From Peromyscus leucopus (Eukaryota; Chordata; Mammalia; Rodentia; Cricetidae): DNA of 64,000 bases. A program made the translations under genes and the position numbers. The stretch lies in assembly GCF_004664715.2 (NCBI RefSeq), contig NC_051073.1:61737379-61801378 (forward strand). Reading direction: 5' to 3'. Shown here in pieces: positions 11,979-25,100 of the stretch (position 1 is the first letter of the stretch; each line of letters opens with the position of its first letter). A model generated the notes under the pieces. That model was not told the DNA's origin. It did no database searches and saw only the letters and a list, made by a program, of their open reading frames with translations.

Positions 11979-12651
11979 GTAGGACCTCTGCTGAGATTTT
12001 TCTTCCTGAGTATGCCAGACAGGGAAGAGTGCTGCCCCTCCCCATTAGTGCGTCCCCCTGGGGGACCTACAGTGACGTAGATGCCGTGGGTTAGTAGGTG
12101 TCCTCTCCCACAGTTCCGGAGGCGTGGCCATGTTCTGGGCAGTGGAGGGATGTTCCAAGTCCGGTTAAAAGTAGGAGTCTGCCTGGAAACGCACGCTGTC
12201 GGGTAAAGGGTCGTGGTACTATATTTGCAGGCAGCAGATCCTAAAAGGAACTGTTGGTCTCGAAAAAGGAATCCGTGAGGGCTCCAGGTGTCAATCACTG
12301 TGTGATGGCTGACGGGTAACCCGTGTTTTAGCTGTCTTCTGCATTCAGCTCTGAACGTCTAATTGCAGTCCCTTCTGCTTGAGCCAGTGCCGTTAAAACT
12401 CTGGCTGCCTCAGCCTGCGGAGTGGAGCCGCTAGTAGTAGTGGAAGGGTCTCCTCCAGCACAGAAAAGTAAAGCATGCCTGTTGCCCTGGCCCTTTGTTT
12501 TGTAAAATGCCCTGTTCCCTGGTGTTGGAAAGGTCCCTGTCCAATGACATGCCCTGGCAGTTAGGTCATTCTGCTTGTTTGGAGCGGAGGCCCGATTCCA
12601 GTGACCGTGACTCCCAGGCACTGGCCTGGAACATATGGGGCCGCTTTTTGT

Positions 12652-12802
12652 TCTTTCGATTCAGGGTCTCACTGTGTAGCCTTTTCTGGCCAGAAACTCA
12701 CAATGTAGACCAGGCTGGCCCCTGAGATCCACAGAGATCCACTTGCCTCTGTCTCCCTAATGCTGGGTGGGAGAGAAGGCATGGGCCACCGTGCCCAGCT
12801 GG
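12652..12802 (-). mobile_element. B1 SINE
   Basis: Reverse-strand B1: 'cagggtctcactgtgtag', 'gtagaccaggctggccc', 'caccgtgcccagct'. Confidence 0.85.
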
Positions 12803-13799
12803 AGCTTCTATTGTATTGTCTGGCCTTGGTCCCCTCAGAGCCAAGCCTGCTCTCCACTGGGTTTTTCTTGCCTTCTGAAAAGGTGGCTTGTACTTAGGAC
12901 TCTGGTCATTGACATTGAAGTTCCAGCATTGGATTGCACTTCCCGTTTTCTTCCAGAGTGTTGTTTTGTGGTGGTCATGGCAGCTGGCCTGGCTGTCTCT
13001 GGCTCTCACTGAGTTCTGCCCTGTGTCCTGTACTGGAAAAGCCTCCTTGGAGGCAGTAGGCCAAGCGTGTATAGTATCAGACTTCTGTTTCTGGGTGTTC
13101 CAGCATTTTTTTTATTTTGAGTCTGTCTGCTTTGCATTTGGTTGTTAACCCGCAGTAAATATTCAAAGTCTTTTGCTCTAGAGGGACAGCCAGGGCATAA
13201 GATGTGGCTGCCTGCCATGATACATACCCTAAGAAGCACACACTTGTGTCCCCTTCTACAGAGATGTGTGGACCCGAGATTCTAGGGCCAGTTGACTCTG
13301 GGACGTTGGGAAAGAAACCAACAGAAGCATGACATTGTGCCCAAAGTGATGGCCACAGGCAAAGACACCTGCCCTTCACCTTCATGGGAACCAGCCTGCT
13401 GGCTTCCCCCCCACACCCTTGTAAAACACCCTGTGAACAATACTAGTGTGTGTGTGTGGGAGGGAGGGGGTTGGAGTTCCCAGGATCCGTTGCCTGCATA
13501 AAACAGAAAGGTCACGAACCCTCTCCTGGGCCCCTCAAACAGTTCGTTGGGGTGAATGGGTGCTAGGTAGTTCCTGGATAATTTTTAACTGAGGATACAG
13601 ATTACCCCAGCATCCACGTGGTCCTTCCCTTCGTCATACGTTGTGCTTTGCAGCGGCGGTCCCGTTTTTTTTAGAAACATCAGTTCTCTCCCCAGACTGG
13701 CCTGTTTGATTTTAGTCCACTGGGTTTTGGTTGGAATATCTGGGATTGGGGTGAGTCTCAGTACTCCTAGCAAGCAGAGTTGGGTTTATTAAAACAATG

Positions 13800-13942
13800 T
13801 TGGTTTTTGGAGACAAACTCACTGTGTAGTTCTGGCTGGCCTGGAACTCATTTTGTAGACCAGGCTGGCCTTGAACTTGCTGCCGTCCTTCTCCCTCTGC
13901 CTACCGAGTGTTCAGGTCCCAGGTATGCCCCACCAGCCCCGG
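13800..13942 (-). mobile_element. B1 SINE
   Basis: Reverse-strand B1: 'actcactgtgtagttctgg', 'gtagaccaggctggccttg', 'ccccaccagccccggc'. Confidence 0.85.
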
Positions 13943-14854
13943 CAGGAACTTCTTAAAGTCCAACCATTTAATGTCTGACTCCTTCCTTCTCCCTGTCATC
14001 CGTCCTTTGTTCCTGTGCATGGATGTTTCCCACTTATACTGTGTGTATCACATGTGCTTTGTATCTGTTCCCCGGCTCGGTAGAATCTCATTAGTTTTAC
14101 CTGTGTAACTGTAATTACCGTAGCCGGAGACTATTTTATTACTTTATGCTCCGTAATTGTCATGACCGGCCCTGTGTGTGACAGCCTAAGGTGTTTCCGG
14201 TCTTTGTGCCTCTGAGTAATACCCCTGAAGGTCTGTGTAGATCCAGTGTCTGTCCTTCTGACATCCAGACCCGGAATGGGTTCCCAGAAGTAGGATTACT
14301 AAATCAAAGATGGTAACTTGGTTTTCCAAACCAAGAAAGTTTTCCTGCATTCTCCCAAAAGGTAAAGAAGAGTAGTGTTATATCTTTCTTAATTGGCATT
14401 TATTTGCTCTCCTCCAATCTTAGAAACAAAGACTTAAAAGTCCTTTTTGGAACTCTTCCCCTAACCTGAAGGGGGAAAGTGAAGCCCGGTCAAGCCCAGG
14501 ACATAGCTCTTTCCATACTCACGGTCATTCTCCTCACGTCCCAACCTGGGAACACCACTGCCCTCTGCCCTGATCCACTGGACCACTGGAGAGTTAGCCA
14601 TCTCTTCCCCCAGCTTCCCCTCAGGAGGGTGGGAGATGGAAAAACCAAGCAGAGGAATAAACAAAGACGACTGTCCCGCAGTGTGTGGGAGAAATACCCA
14701 GCCATCGTACAAACAGCCACTACACAGAGCTCTGCCCCTGGTCCAGGGGAAGGACACAGAGAGACCTGTAGTTAAAACTCCCTTTGCTGTGAGCAGGGTA
14801 GTCTCTGGGAGTCCCAGCACGTGTCACACAACTCCTTTTAGTACTTACTCAGTG

Positions 14855-14856
<2 letters not shown>

Positions 14857-14894
<38 letters not shown>
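14857..14894. repeat. (GT)n microsatellite
   Basis: About 19 uninterrupted units. Confidence 0.95.
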
Positions 14895-14898
<4 letters not shown>

Positions 14899-15419
14899 GA
14901 GAAGGAAAGGGAGGGAGAAGATATGGGGAGAGGTGTCCAGCTTGCTCGACACACAGTGATGATCCCCAGCTAAAACTATAACAAAACAAGGACTTTATCT
15001 CCTTCATACACATTGGAGGCGGGAGTGGTCCATACCTCCCAGACCATGGAACCGCAGTGGGCTGCCACGAAAGGCTGAAGTCCTGATCTCCCTCATAGCA
15101 GTTCCCCAGGCCCTGCTATCAGTCTGCATAGCCCTTGCCTGTGGGTTTCCTGGGGGTTCAGTGACCCCCCCTCCCCTCAGCCCTTAAGGAGAACCAGGCC
15201 CATCCGTACTTTGTCACTGACCAGAATTCCTAAGAAGGGGTATGTCGGCCTCCGTTTACCCGGCTGCCCACCCCTGTCTCCCTCTGTCAACTCTGTCCTC
15301 TGAGCCCAGAACTGTCCTTTCCTGGCCTGCTCCAGCTTCGGACTGTCCGGTTTGCTTCCTAACTGCTGTTCCTCGTTTCTGGCTAATCTGCTTGTCCTTT
15401 GCTGTCCACTGTCTTACAG

Positions 15420-15515
15420 TCCTCCTCTCTGCTAGCAGCCCGGCAGGCTGCCACTGAAGTACCTACTGCTGCCGATCTTGTCTGTGCCATAGAAAAGTTG
15501 GTCAAAAGCAAGCTG
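15420..15515 (+). CDS. Kalrn: Kalrn exon 3 of window: helical linker
   Basis: 96 bp, phase 0/0, 32 codons (local residues 131-162), reading SSSLLAARQAATEVPTAA then DLVCAIEKLVKSKL. The second half looks like an amphipathic helix (inference). It matches the kalirin segment that precedes the TLEGG-SYRGNL stretch. From memory of the human protein, the position of Cys in DLVCAIEK is Asn there, which would be a species difference. The acceptor TTACAG and donor CTG|gtaagt are strong. Skipping it would keep the frame. Confidence 0.95.
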
Positions 15516-16584
15516 GTAAGTGGGCACCTTGGAGGCCGTTGTGGGTCACGTCTCACCTCCGTGTGGCTCCCAGGGCCTCAGCCAGGGCCTCAAACCAGTC
15601 AGCCGAATCCTCATTTCACTTATTCCTCGGGTAGAATCATCTCACGTAATGGTGGTTCCTAAAAAAAAAACACACGCCCAGGGGTCCTGTCAGCTCTATG
15701 TGGGGTCCGCATAGGGAACCCGCAAGGCCTTTCGGGTTGAGGTGGATGAAAGGTGGAGAGTTTCCAGAGCAAATAAAGACGCCTCGCTGAAACTGACCAG
15801 CTGGTCCCTAGACACGTGGCCCTCAGTCACTGACTGGTGTGTCTCAGGCTAGCCCTGAAGCCAATGTCATGTGCCGCTGAGACAGAATATGGATTGGGCT
15901 TTTTTAAACCAGGCAATTTTGTTCGGAGACTTTCTTGTTTACCGAGTCTTAGAAGTTAGACCACTGATTATAAAAGAGTAGGGGCATGTGTGATTAACCT
16001 TGCCACAAGAAATTAGGAGAGTCAAAATGTATCTCTGTCACACGGGGAACACAAACACGAGCCACTAACGACTGGTCTAGCCTGTGACTGTCTTATGGGC
16101 CAATCATAGTACCAGAAGGAAGGGCAATTAGCCTGAGCCGGCTCAGGATTTCAGTGGTGTGCTCACGCTCATCCCAGGCAGGTCACTGGGATGGGGCTGT
16201 CCCTCTGGCCCCGTAGTTTTATGAGTGTGAGCAGTTTGAAGCATCTTGCTGTCTTTCTCTGTGGTCCAACCGTTTGGCTTTTCCTGCGATTCTCATCTGG
16301 CTAACTTACCATTCTTCCACCGGACTTTGCTGGGAAGGTTTGTTAATCATCACCATCAGCCCTCCTCCACTTGGCCCGGGGCTTGGGGGACCGTGGCGCA
16401 TCCTCTCCCAGGCCAGCTGTCCCACCTCATGGTTGGGACTAGAGAACAAATGGCGTTTGCAGACGGTGGCTTTGGGGAGGCTGTCCTCTTTCCTGCCATC
16501 TCTCCCGTGGTTTTTGCGGACACTACGTCGACTTTACAAAGTCATACGCTTGTTTTTCTTCTTCGGAGTTCTTGTTCCTGTCAT

Positions 16585-16770
16585 CCCCGTTTCTCTGGAA
16601 CGTTCTCCCTCCTATTTTTGCTTATCTAGTGCATAGTAGTAGTCCTTCCGGGTCCCACCCAGTCTCATCTCTCACAAAGGCTTCCCTTACTAGTCCTGGC
16701 CAGATTTCCTCTGAAGTCTCACTGCCGTTCCCACAGCTTCATGCTGTCAGAGACAGATCTTACTGTTAAA
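16585..16770 (+). mobile_element. L2-like LINE remnant
   Basis: Shows the diverged L2 pattern 'tggaacgttctccctcc' followed by 'cacaaaggcttcccttac'. The identification is from memory of the consensus. Confidence 0.4.
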
Positions 16771-18532
16771 ATAGCTGAACGTTTGCATCTGTGACTTTTC
16801 TCCCCCGCTCATAAGTTATTTGAGTTAGTATATTTTTTTCTTCCGTTAATATATAGTAAGTAGTCTTTACACCTAATAAGTTCTTCATGGACACTTGTTC
16901 CAAAAATTCTTATCTGCTTCTATTTGGGGTGATCTTTACCCTGCTGCTTACTATTACTAGCCTTCACACTGTTGGCCCCTGGTTTATGTGATCAGTTTAT
17001 GGGTCCAGTGTTAGAGACATGAGCAAAATTATTGAGATGCCCCACAGGTGCAAATGTCCCAGAGGAAAGGGAGTATGGGGTGAGGTCAGAGTTCATAGGC
17101 CCAGTCACTGGCTCTCAATAAACAGCTACTGAATAGACGCCCTTTCCGTGGTGAGTTTACCATAAGAAGAGCATTAGCTTCTCCCACCAATAATTGCTTC
17201 TTGAAGATCTACATGGAGCCCACAATTGCAGAGATGTCTCTAGCATAACATAAGAAACCAAACCCATATTCAGAAAAGAGTGAGGAGGTGGTGGTTTGGT
17301 TTCTTAGAATTTTCTCACCAAAATTCGGTTCTTTCTCTTTTTCCCTCCTTTCCTTCCCATTGCGCTGTGGCTCAGCCACGGAGCCACCCACTGTGGTGTG
17401 GCCACAGAGCAACAGTGAACGGAGGCTATTTCAGCCATGTTTGAGAACACTTAGGTTGCGTTTTTTCCCTCCGAGGTATATTCCTGTTGGTTCCTCATTA
17501 GCTTTTCACTTTAAAGAGTCTCAGAGTCCATGAAACATTCTGGGGTCAATTTGATGGAGCCCAGCAGCGTAGGGGGCTGCCAGGGTAGCCAGTGGTCTCG
17601 CAGGCTTGTTCAGTTCAAGTTCAGAGTGTGTGGCGACAGTAATGTCACAGACTTGTCCCGTCAAAGTCCAGTGTGCAGGTCAAAAGCCAATGGTGCCATT
17701 GAACTCCAAGCCATTCAGCCACACCTTGATGAGCCATGTGTGAGTAATCTATTCATTTCTAAATGCAGGCATCTAGCATGTTCTGAAAAGAACGGGAAGG
17801 GCCCTGGGGGAAGTGGCCAGTACCATGTGGTCCATGTTATTTAAATGAAAGCTGAAGGAGCTAAGGTTGGGGGAGGAGCATGGGAGGAGGCTGTCTTCTA
17901 ATAAATACCTGAGGTGCTGCTGTGGGAATCAGAGGTTGGCCTGACACTTGCTCCAGAGGACAGAACCTGGTCCCAGAGGGAGTTATCTTAGTGTGGTATG
18001 AGGAAGAGCCAACAGAGCTCTTTCCAGTTAAGAGTCTGATTCCATTTTACAAGAGTTTATTTTGGTCCAAAGCCTATCTGCTTTTCTCTATTAATTGTTC
18101 AAACAATGATATCAAATTCTACACTTAGAATTCATGTGGCTCACTAGCTCTACCCGAGGGCTTTGGGATCTCCCGTGCCCTAGGTCCCAGGGCTGCCCCA
18201 GTACAGCCCCTTGGTCATGGTTACACCTTGGTTCCACATCAGCTGCCCAGAAGCTGCTACTGGAGGATGTAAGCAGGGTTCACAGGCTTACCTCCAGCGC
18301 AGATAAATCCCTGGAGAGTCTCCACCGTAAGTCCTGGGCATGATGGACCCTTCAGAATTCTTCCTTGCTGGCTTTGTCTATAGCCTGGGTATTTTTTTAC
18401 CATGAGAGCATGCCCACACCTCCCTGGGCAGAGCTAACTTACTTTTCCTGGGTTCTCTTGAACTCTGAGCCAGAAACAAGCACTTTTTCTGCTTTCCCCC
18501 ATGTGACTTTTTGCGGGGGAGGAGGGGTTGCA

Positions 18533-18668
18533 TTCGAGACAGGGTTTCTCTGTGTAACCCTGGCTGTCCAGAACTCACTCTGTAGACCAGGCTGGCCTCG
18601 AACTCACAGATCTGCCTGCCTCTGCCTCCTGAGTGCTTGGATTAAAAGTATGCACCACCACTCACCCA
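18533..18668 (-). mobile_element. B1 SINE
   Basis: Reverse-strand B1: 'gagacagggtttctctgtg', 'gtagaccaggctggcctcg', 'gcaccaccactcaccc'. Confidence 0.9.
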
Positions 18669-19959
18669 TGTGAGTCTTGCTATGACTTTTTTATTCTTTA
18701 GCAGCTATGGTTCCTATAACTGGTAGCAAGTTTGTGAGGAACTGGAAAGTGAAGGTTTCCTTCCTGTGCTTCTACTGATAACAGAGCCCCAGAGAAATAA
18801 CTTGTCTACTCGGGAAAGTGACTTGGTCTCTTGGGCCCCTCCTGATGATGATGAATCTGTTGGCCTGAATCTAATCTCAAGAGAGTAAAGATGATTGCAT
18901 GGGCATGGCCATACTTCACACACTGATAAGCAGGCATCTACAGATGTTAGCTCTTAGGTAATAAAAAAAAAAAAAAAAAACTGTGTTGTCTCTGGCTTCC
19001 AAGACCTAGTGTGGGTGTGTGGAAACCTAGTACTTGTTAGCCAGTAGATTGGTGATGGGTGACTGTTACAGGGAAATAGTTTAGTAGATGATTCCATTTG
19101 TTTTCATTCTACAAGTCTAGGAGCCATAGTTTCCTGGCCGTGTGAGAATCTAGTGTCTATTACTGTGGCCTAGAGCCCTCCGGGTTCTGCCATCTGCCGG
19201 GTACACAGGACTGAACCTCCAAGAAGAAAGCCCCCCCCCTCCTAGTGCTTGTTATAGGTGGCACACCCAAGCAGTTCACTCCACTCTCATGGCCTGGTGG
19301 ACGTGTCTTGATAATCCCTCACCTCCAGGGTAGCAGGGCTGGCCAATGGCAGCTCTAATTTAGTCTCCCTGGTGACCTGAGAAATGGATACGTCGGCTTC
19401 AGCAAGACTCTACCCTCTGGCTGTCCTGCTTTGAGAGCACTCACCTCCTCAGGGTAGCCTCGTGGCAGAATGTGGCTCAGGCCAGGTTATGTCTGTGTCT
19501 GGGCTTTGCCGTCCCTTTACATCCATCAACAGTTCAGTCAGGAGCCCTGTAGAGTTGGTACAAGCTCGGAATCTTGAGGAGATGAAGCAATGGCCCCGTC
19601 ATATCCCTTCTGGTGGTATATTTCTTCAGGGACTGGGTCGTCTAGCACCCTTCTGCTAAGGCTTCCTAAGGTTCAGAATAGGAAAGGTTAGAATTCCAAC
19701 AAAAATTTAAAACCGCAAATCACCAACCAGCAGTCTCATTTGCCTGGAAATCCCACACCTCAGTCTTTTCACTGTGGAGATGCCCGGTAGCCCACCCTGG
19801 TGAAAATGGCTTAGCTTTTTGTCAGGGGGATAGTCTACAAATCTTTAAAAGTCCGTTAGTGTCTAAATGCAAGCTTTCCTACGTGAGGTTCTGGATGCAT
19901 GCATATATGTATAGTAAAATGTTCACTATACTGAGAGGCAAGTTAGCACAGCTGTTGTT

Positions 19960-20300
19960 TCGCGTGGTTATTTTCTGTGTGACAAGAACTCCTAAATCTA
20001 TTTGATGAACATATGTAACGTAATGTTAAGTGCAGCCTTCAGCGTGTGGGTTATATCTCTAGAACGATTTATGCCACACATCTGTACCCTGGTACTGTTG
20101 AGTTCTATCGTCCATTCCTCCCCCGCCCTCCCCTCCCCACTCTGGTAGCCTCAGTTTCATTCTCTAGCTCCATGTAAACTTGACTCTTCAAAAAGATTTC
20201 CTTTATAAGAGAGATAGTGTGATATTCTTCTCCCTGTGTCTGGATTATTTTATTTGGCATCAAGTTCTCCAAGTTTATCCCAAATGTGGCAAGTGGTAGA
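19960..20300 (-). mobile_element. Ancient L1 3' region remnant
   Basis: Reverse-strand pattern of old mammalian L1 3' ends: 'ctccatgtaaacttgactc', 'agagagatagtgtgatattc', 'tatttggcatcaagttctcc'. A younger B1 follows it. Confidence 0.55.
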
Positions 20301-20304
20301 TTTT

Positions 20305-20474
20305 TTGTTGTTGTTGTTTTGTTTGTTTGTTTGTTTCTGAGACAGGGTTTCTCTGTGTAGCCCTGGCTGTCCTGGAACTTGCTTTGTAGATCAGGCTGGC
20401 CTCGAACTCACTGAGATCCACCTGTCTCTGCTTCCCGAGTGCTGGATTAAAGGTGTACACCGCCATGCCCAGCT
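20305..20474 (-). mobile_element. B1 SINE
   Basis: Reverse-strand B1 with a TTG/TTTG tail, 'gagacagggtttctctgtg' and 'ccgccatgcccagctgg'. Confidence 0.9.
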
Positions 20475-20544
20475 GGAGTGCTGTATCTTATCACTGCTCT
20501 CATTTTCATTTCTTCAGGAGCTGCATCCCATCTGTAGCAGGAAT

Positions 20545-21065
20545 CTTAAAAGTTCTTATTAATAAAATCAAACCTGAGGCGAGTTATTGGGGTCAATGCT
20601 GGTAGATCAGAGAGACAGAACAAGCCACAGCTAACCTCACCTTGCCGGATCCTCAGCTGGTCTTGTCTCCTCAGACTGGAGGCCTCTGAGTCCTCATCCG
20701 GAATGGGTCTCAGCTGAATTACTGCTCAAAAGCCTGAATGCTTAACCAGCCAAATGCTTAACCAGCCAAATGCTTAACCAGCCAAATGCTGCTAGTTTCT
20801 GGTCCTCACGCCTTATATACCTTTCTGCTTTCTGCCATCACTCCCTGGGATTAAAGGCTTGCTTTCTGGGATTAAAGGCAAGAGTCACCATGCCTGGCTA
20901 TTTCCAATGTGGCCTTGAACTCACAGAGAACCAGAGGGATTTCTGCCTCTGGAATGCTAGGATTAAAGGCGTGTGCTATCACTGCCTAACTCGTGGCTTT
21001 TCTGTTCTCTGACCCCAGATAAGTTTATTAAGGAACACAATATTTTGGGGAACACAATACCACCA
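20545..21065 (+). mobile_element. LTR-like interspersed repeat with B1-related segments
   Basis: Runs from about 'ttattaataaaatcaaacc' to 'ggggaacacaataccacca'. Inside, 'gggattaaaggc'-type motifs recur at 20847, 20868 and, diverged, 20958, and a 16-bp unit (aaccagccaaatgctt) is repeated three times near 20743-20790. I associate this family with cricetid rodents (voles, deer mice), where it is abundant, but cannot name it with certainty. The solo-LTR interpretation is inference. Confidence 0.6.
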
Positions 21066-21519
21066 CATTCACTCCCACCAACAGCAGGCCAAAGTTTCCT
21101 TTCTTTCTACTCTGGCCAACCAGCATTTGCTCTATTCCCACCTCCGCTTGTTCCCTCTCTCCCGACTTCTTCCCACCCAGTGTATAATGCCTATCCTAAG
21201 GGTGTGACGACGAAGTTTCTATACTATAAGAGGAGACCGTTTAGCATGCTGAGTGGTGCTAGGCCAGCGACTACCCTGTTATCTCCTTGGATGAGCCTTG
21301 ATCTCCACTCAGGAGGCCACAGCGTAGTCCCTGGCGGCCTGCCCTGCACCCAGCTTTGAAATCTCAGCATGGAGCCTTTTTGATAGAGTCCACAGTGTAA
21401 GATTGATGCTGAAAAGCCCCTTCCCGCATGCACAGCCGCAGGCGGTCCCTCCTGGATGTTAGTTTGGCATCTCCATGTGATTGTCAAAGGGATGCTCTCC
21501 TTCTTGAAACAACCTTGTA

Positions 21520-21690
21520 GGGCTGGAGAGATGGCTCAGAGGTTAAGAGCACTGGCTATTCTTCCAGAGGTCCTGAGTTCAATTCCCAGCAACCACATGG
21601 GGGCTCACAACCATCCATAATGAGATCTGGTGCCCTCTTCTGGCGGGCAGGCAGAGCACTGTATATACATAATAAATCTTTTTTAAAAAA
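21520..21690 (+). mobile_element. B2 SINE
   Basis: A full-length style B2: 'ggctggagagatggctcag', 'gagttcaattcccagcaac', 'tgccctcttctgg' and an AATAAATC tail. Confidence 0.92.
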
Positions 21691-22065
21691 GTTATGAAGG
21701 CATTCTATGCTTATGCAGGAAAAAGTGGGACAATGACAAGGGTCTAAACAGAGAGCATCATCTGGGTACATTGGGTGTTTCATGTGTTTCTTCCAGACTC
21801 TTGGCCAATAACGTAATCATAGTATTTAGATTTTAAATCCAGCTCTCCTTTGCTGTTCAGTCAGAGACGTTTTCCTGTGGCATGAAAAGCTCTTTGGAAT
21901 GTTGAGTGATCCTTCTCAAACTTAAATCCAAAGTTACTCTCCTGCTTAATGCCACAGACAAGCTCTTGAAGAGTCCATCTGTGTGTCTCCAGGATCTGAC
22001 TTTACTCCTTGTATCTTCCTTCTCTGGCGCCCACCCACCACCCAACCCCCCGACCTCACTCACTA

Positions 22066-22072
22066 GCGCGCG

Positions 22073-22123
<51 letters not shown>
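22066..22123. repeat. (CG)/(CA)n alternating tract
   Basis: A short GCGCGCGCACGCA block runs into about 24 CA units, giving roughly 58 bp of alternating purine-pyrimidine sequence with Z-DNA potential. Confidence 0.95.
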
Positions 22124-22124
<1 letters not shown>

Positions 22125-25100
22125 ATCTTCTGCCAGTCCTCTCCTCACACATCCAATTCTACCTGCAACAGGTTTTCAGCTCTCCCCATGTGGTTTCACT
22201 TCATGACCTTTCTCACAGTTCAGTCCCTGCCAGAAATGTTCTCCTGTTGCTATATCCAGTGACGTCTTTTTTTTTTTAATACCTCAGAATAGCCAGCCCT
22301 TCATATCCCTGGATTCCTTTTCTGTGGATTTACCCAAGCTCAGGTCAGACATCTTAGGGGGAAAATTGCATCTGCACTGAACATGTATTGACTTTTTTTT
22401 TTCTCGTCACTGTTCCCTAAGCAAGACAGTGTAACAATCATTACATGGTATTTACATTATATTTTAGACTACATATAATGCAGAAATTAGTTAACTATAT
22501 GGGGGGATGAATATAGGTTGTAGAAACACAAAGCTATTTTATAAGGGACCTGAGCATCCCTGGATTTGGGGATCCTGATGGAGTCTGGAGCAGTCCCCCC
22601 AGAAAACCAAGGGATAGCTTCACTGAGCCTCACCTTTTCCACGAAATCCTTCACTGCTCTTTGCCTCCCACTGTGGACACCTGTTTGTTATCCTGCATGG
22701 TCCTTCTGTCAGAACACCCAATGTGGGTTAGGTTGTGGAGGTCTGAGACTCATCCTCATTTCTCCAGCATTTTCAAGTATTCAGCATATGAACAGTAGAT
22801 GCTTGATTTTTTTTTTTATACAAATAAGGCATTGATTACAGTGCTGTGTAATGGATGATGTGCAGAGAGGATGTAAGAATGCTTATAGGAGCAGAGGGAA
22901 GGCATGTGACCCAAGACCCAGTGACCAGGGAATGTGTGCGATTCACCAGAACAGTGGCCTTCCTCCATTATAAACCGTCTATTTGAATCCCCTTTGCATT
23001 TCTAGCCCCTGACCTTGGACCAGCCATAGGAACCTGAATTGCTCCTTCCTTATTCACGTTTCTTTTGTCTGCTGGATGCTGTGGTCCCGAACCACGGGTG
23101 GGGCAGTGTGGAGACAGACTGGCAACCACTGGCTCTTTCCTCCTGGGCACAGCACTGATGACGGGTCACCCTGGTTGCCCTAGGCTGGACCCCTGTCTCT
23201 AAGTCTATCACAGGCAGCTGAGTTCTCATAGCGGGTCACTCTGAAATTACGATAAGCAAGAGAGCCAGCTCCCCCATTCCGGGCAGGCTGCCCATCATGA
23301 GAACTAGGCCAGGTCCTGTATTTCCCTCTCACGGTGCCACGCTGCTGCCTGTCCCCGAGTCCTCCCCATGAGATAACTGGGCTTCTTTGCTCACACAAAG
23401 TCAAGAGAGAGGCAGATGTTCTCTCTGTGACCCCTTGAGCTCCTCAGAGGCCCTTCACTCCGTAGACATATTGGGCCATGCCAAGCTGGTTGTGCCACGC
23501 ACCCTGGAGGCAGCGGTATAGGCCTGCTTGCTGGGCCTGGCATACGCCTTCCCGCCAGCCAACAGGCCACAGAACAAAGGCCACAACAGGACAGTAGGAG
23601 AGATGGAAGTAAAAGATACTAATCAGATCTATCACCAGCTGGGTCCATCTGTGCTGGAGCCTGTCTCTGGTGATGGCACCGGGGACATGCGCTGGAGAGC
23701 TGCCTGTCCACTGGCTCATCCAGCCTCCGCACCAGACATTCTAATTTCCTTAATAACAGGTTACAAATCCTGTATCTATAAATGTAGCTAAACCCTCCTC
23801 GACCTTTCTTATTTTTAGCCTATACTGCTGCTCTGGATATAACAGCTTCCACGGTTGATTACTTGTTCTGTAAACACCTTTATGTCAAGTGGAAAACAGT
23901 TGTCTCTCTCAAGTTGGAAGACACGGGCTGTGCTTTGAGTTCTGGTGTTGGCAACAGATTCGTGTTTGGCCCTTGGCACAGTCTTTATCAATTTGGGGAG
24001 TCGGGGTGAAGGCTGATGTCACTGTTCAACATTAAGTTCTGAAGACTCGAGTCTTAATATCTTCCATCTTTCCTCCTATCGGGTACCACATTTGCCTTGT
24101 TTCCTTTCTCTGGAATGTTCTTTCCTGCCTCTGTTTGGCTTCTGTTGAGATTCAGCAGCTAAGAGAGTTAGAGACGGATGCTCCCAAGCGCAGACTGTGG
24201 AAGATCAGGCCACAGACTTTTAGGCTACCGCTTCGAGGTTGGTTGGCACCTTTTGACCTTTGTGACTCATGTCTTAGAACTGGTGTTTCCAAAGACTGCT
24301 AAATGAAGCCTTTAGAAACCATAGGGACTGGTATGGACAGGCACCTTGGGTAGTTGACATTTGTCTTCCGTGCTTGTCTTACAGATGCCCACTTCGATCT
24401 TGATCTCTAGGATTACTGTTTCTCGGCGTTGCTTCTACCAATGCCCAGAACCAAATGCTCAGTGTCACTGGGTGGTCTTTTTGCCCCGGGTCCTTGCATG
24501 GCATACAGCCCGGCTCTCAGGCTCCGGGAACACCACAGAAGAAGAGCTGGAAAGAATGGAAGGGTTGGGAGATGAGGTGGGATGTTGTAGTACCTTGTTT
24601 TCTAGACATGGTGTTGCTCTTGCACCCATGAATTCAAAGCAGTTACAGTTATCCGACAAGACCTGTACCAGATTGGACCCAGCAACATTTCATCATGAAA
24701 TGGGGAAGGACTCATGAGCCCCCATGTCCAACAACTATTAACAGTGACTTGGGGGAGATGTCACTTTCTTCAGTGACTGATAAGTTGCTTATACTTAAGT
24801 AAATGACCTCTCCCCCATGCTCATGAGACAGCCCTATTTATTTGTGAGTCACACTCAGAGATGGGAAGACAAGTTTCAGCTGGAGAAAGGGGTGGGAACG
24901 AGACCAGGTAATAGGCAGTGAAAAGAACTAAAATTCATTGTGTGTGTGTATGAGTCTGTCAAAATTAATTTTTAAAAATCTTCAAAGACTTACACAATGG
25001 TATCCTAAACATACATTAAGCAAATAAACTTAATACATTAAAGTGTTATTTTGGCCCCAAAGAGTATGTTACTGTTGCCAGTTACAACTTGAGTGCGTTA

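Larger units (their letters stand above)
11979..15419 (+). other. Kalrn: Kalrn intron after window exon 2
   Basis: 3441 bp. It contains minus-strand B1 copies (about 12652-12802 and 13800-13942), a (GT)n tract (14857-14894) and pyrimidine-rich single-copy sequence. No alternative exon was recognised. The intron ends GTCTTACAG. Confidence 0.85.

Noticed and set aside
22009..22206. Open frames made of Thr-His or Cys-Val repeats
   Set aside because: They are translations of CA/GT microsatellites here and at 53910-54147, 36321-36689 and 62555-62911.
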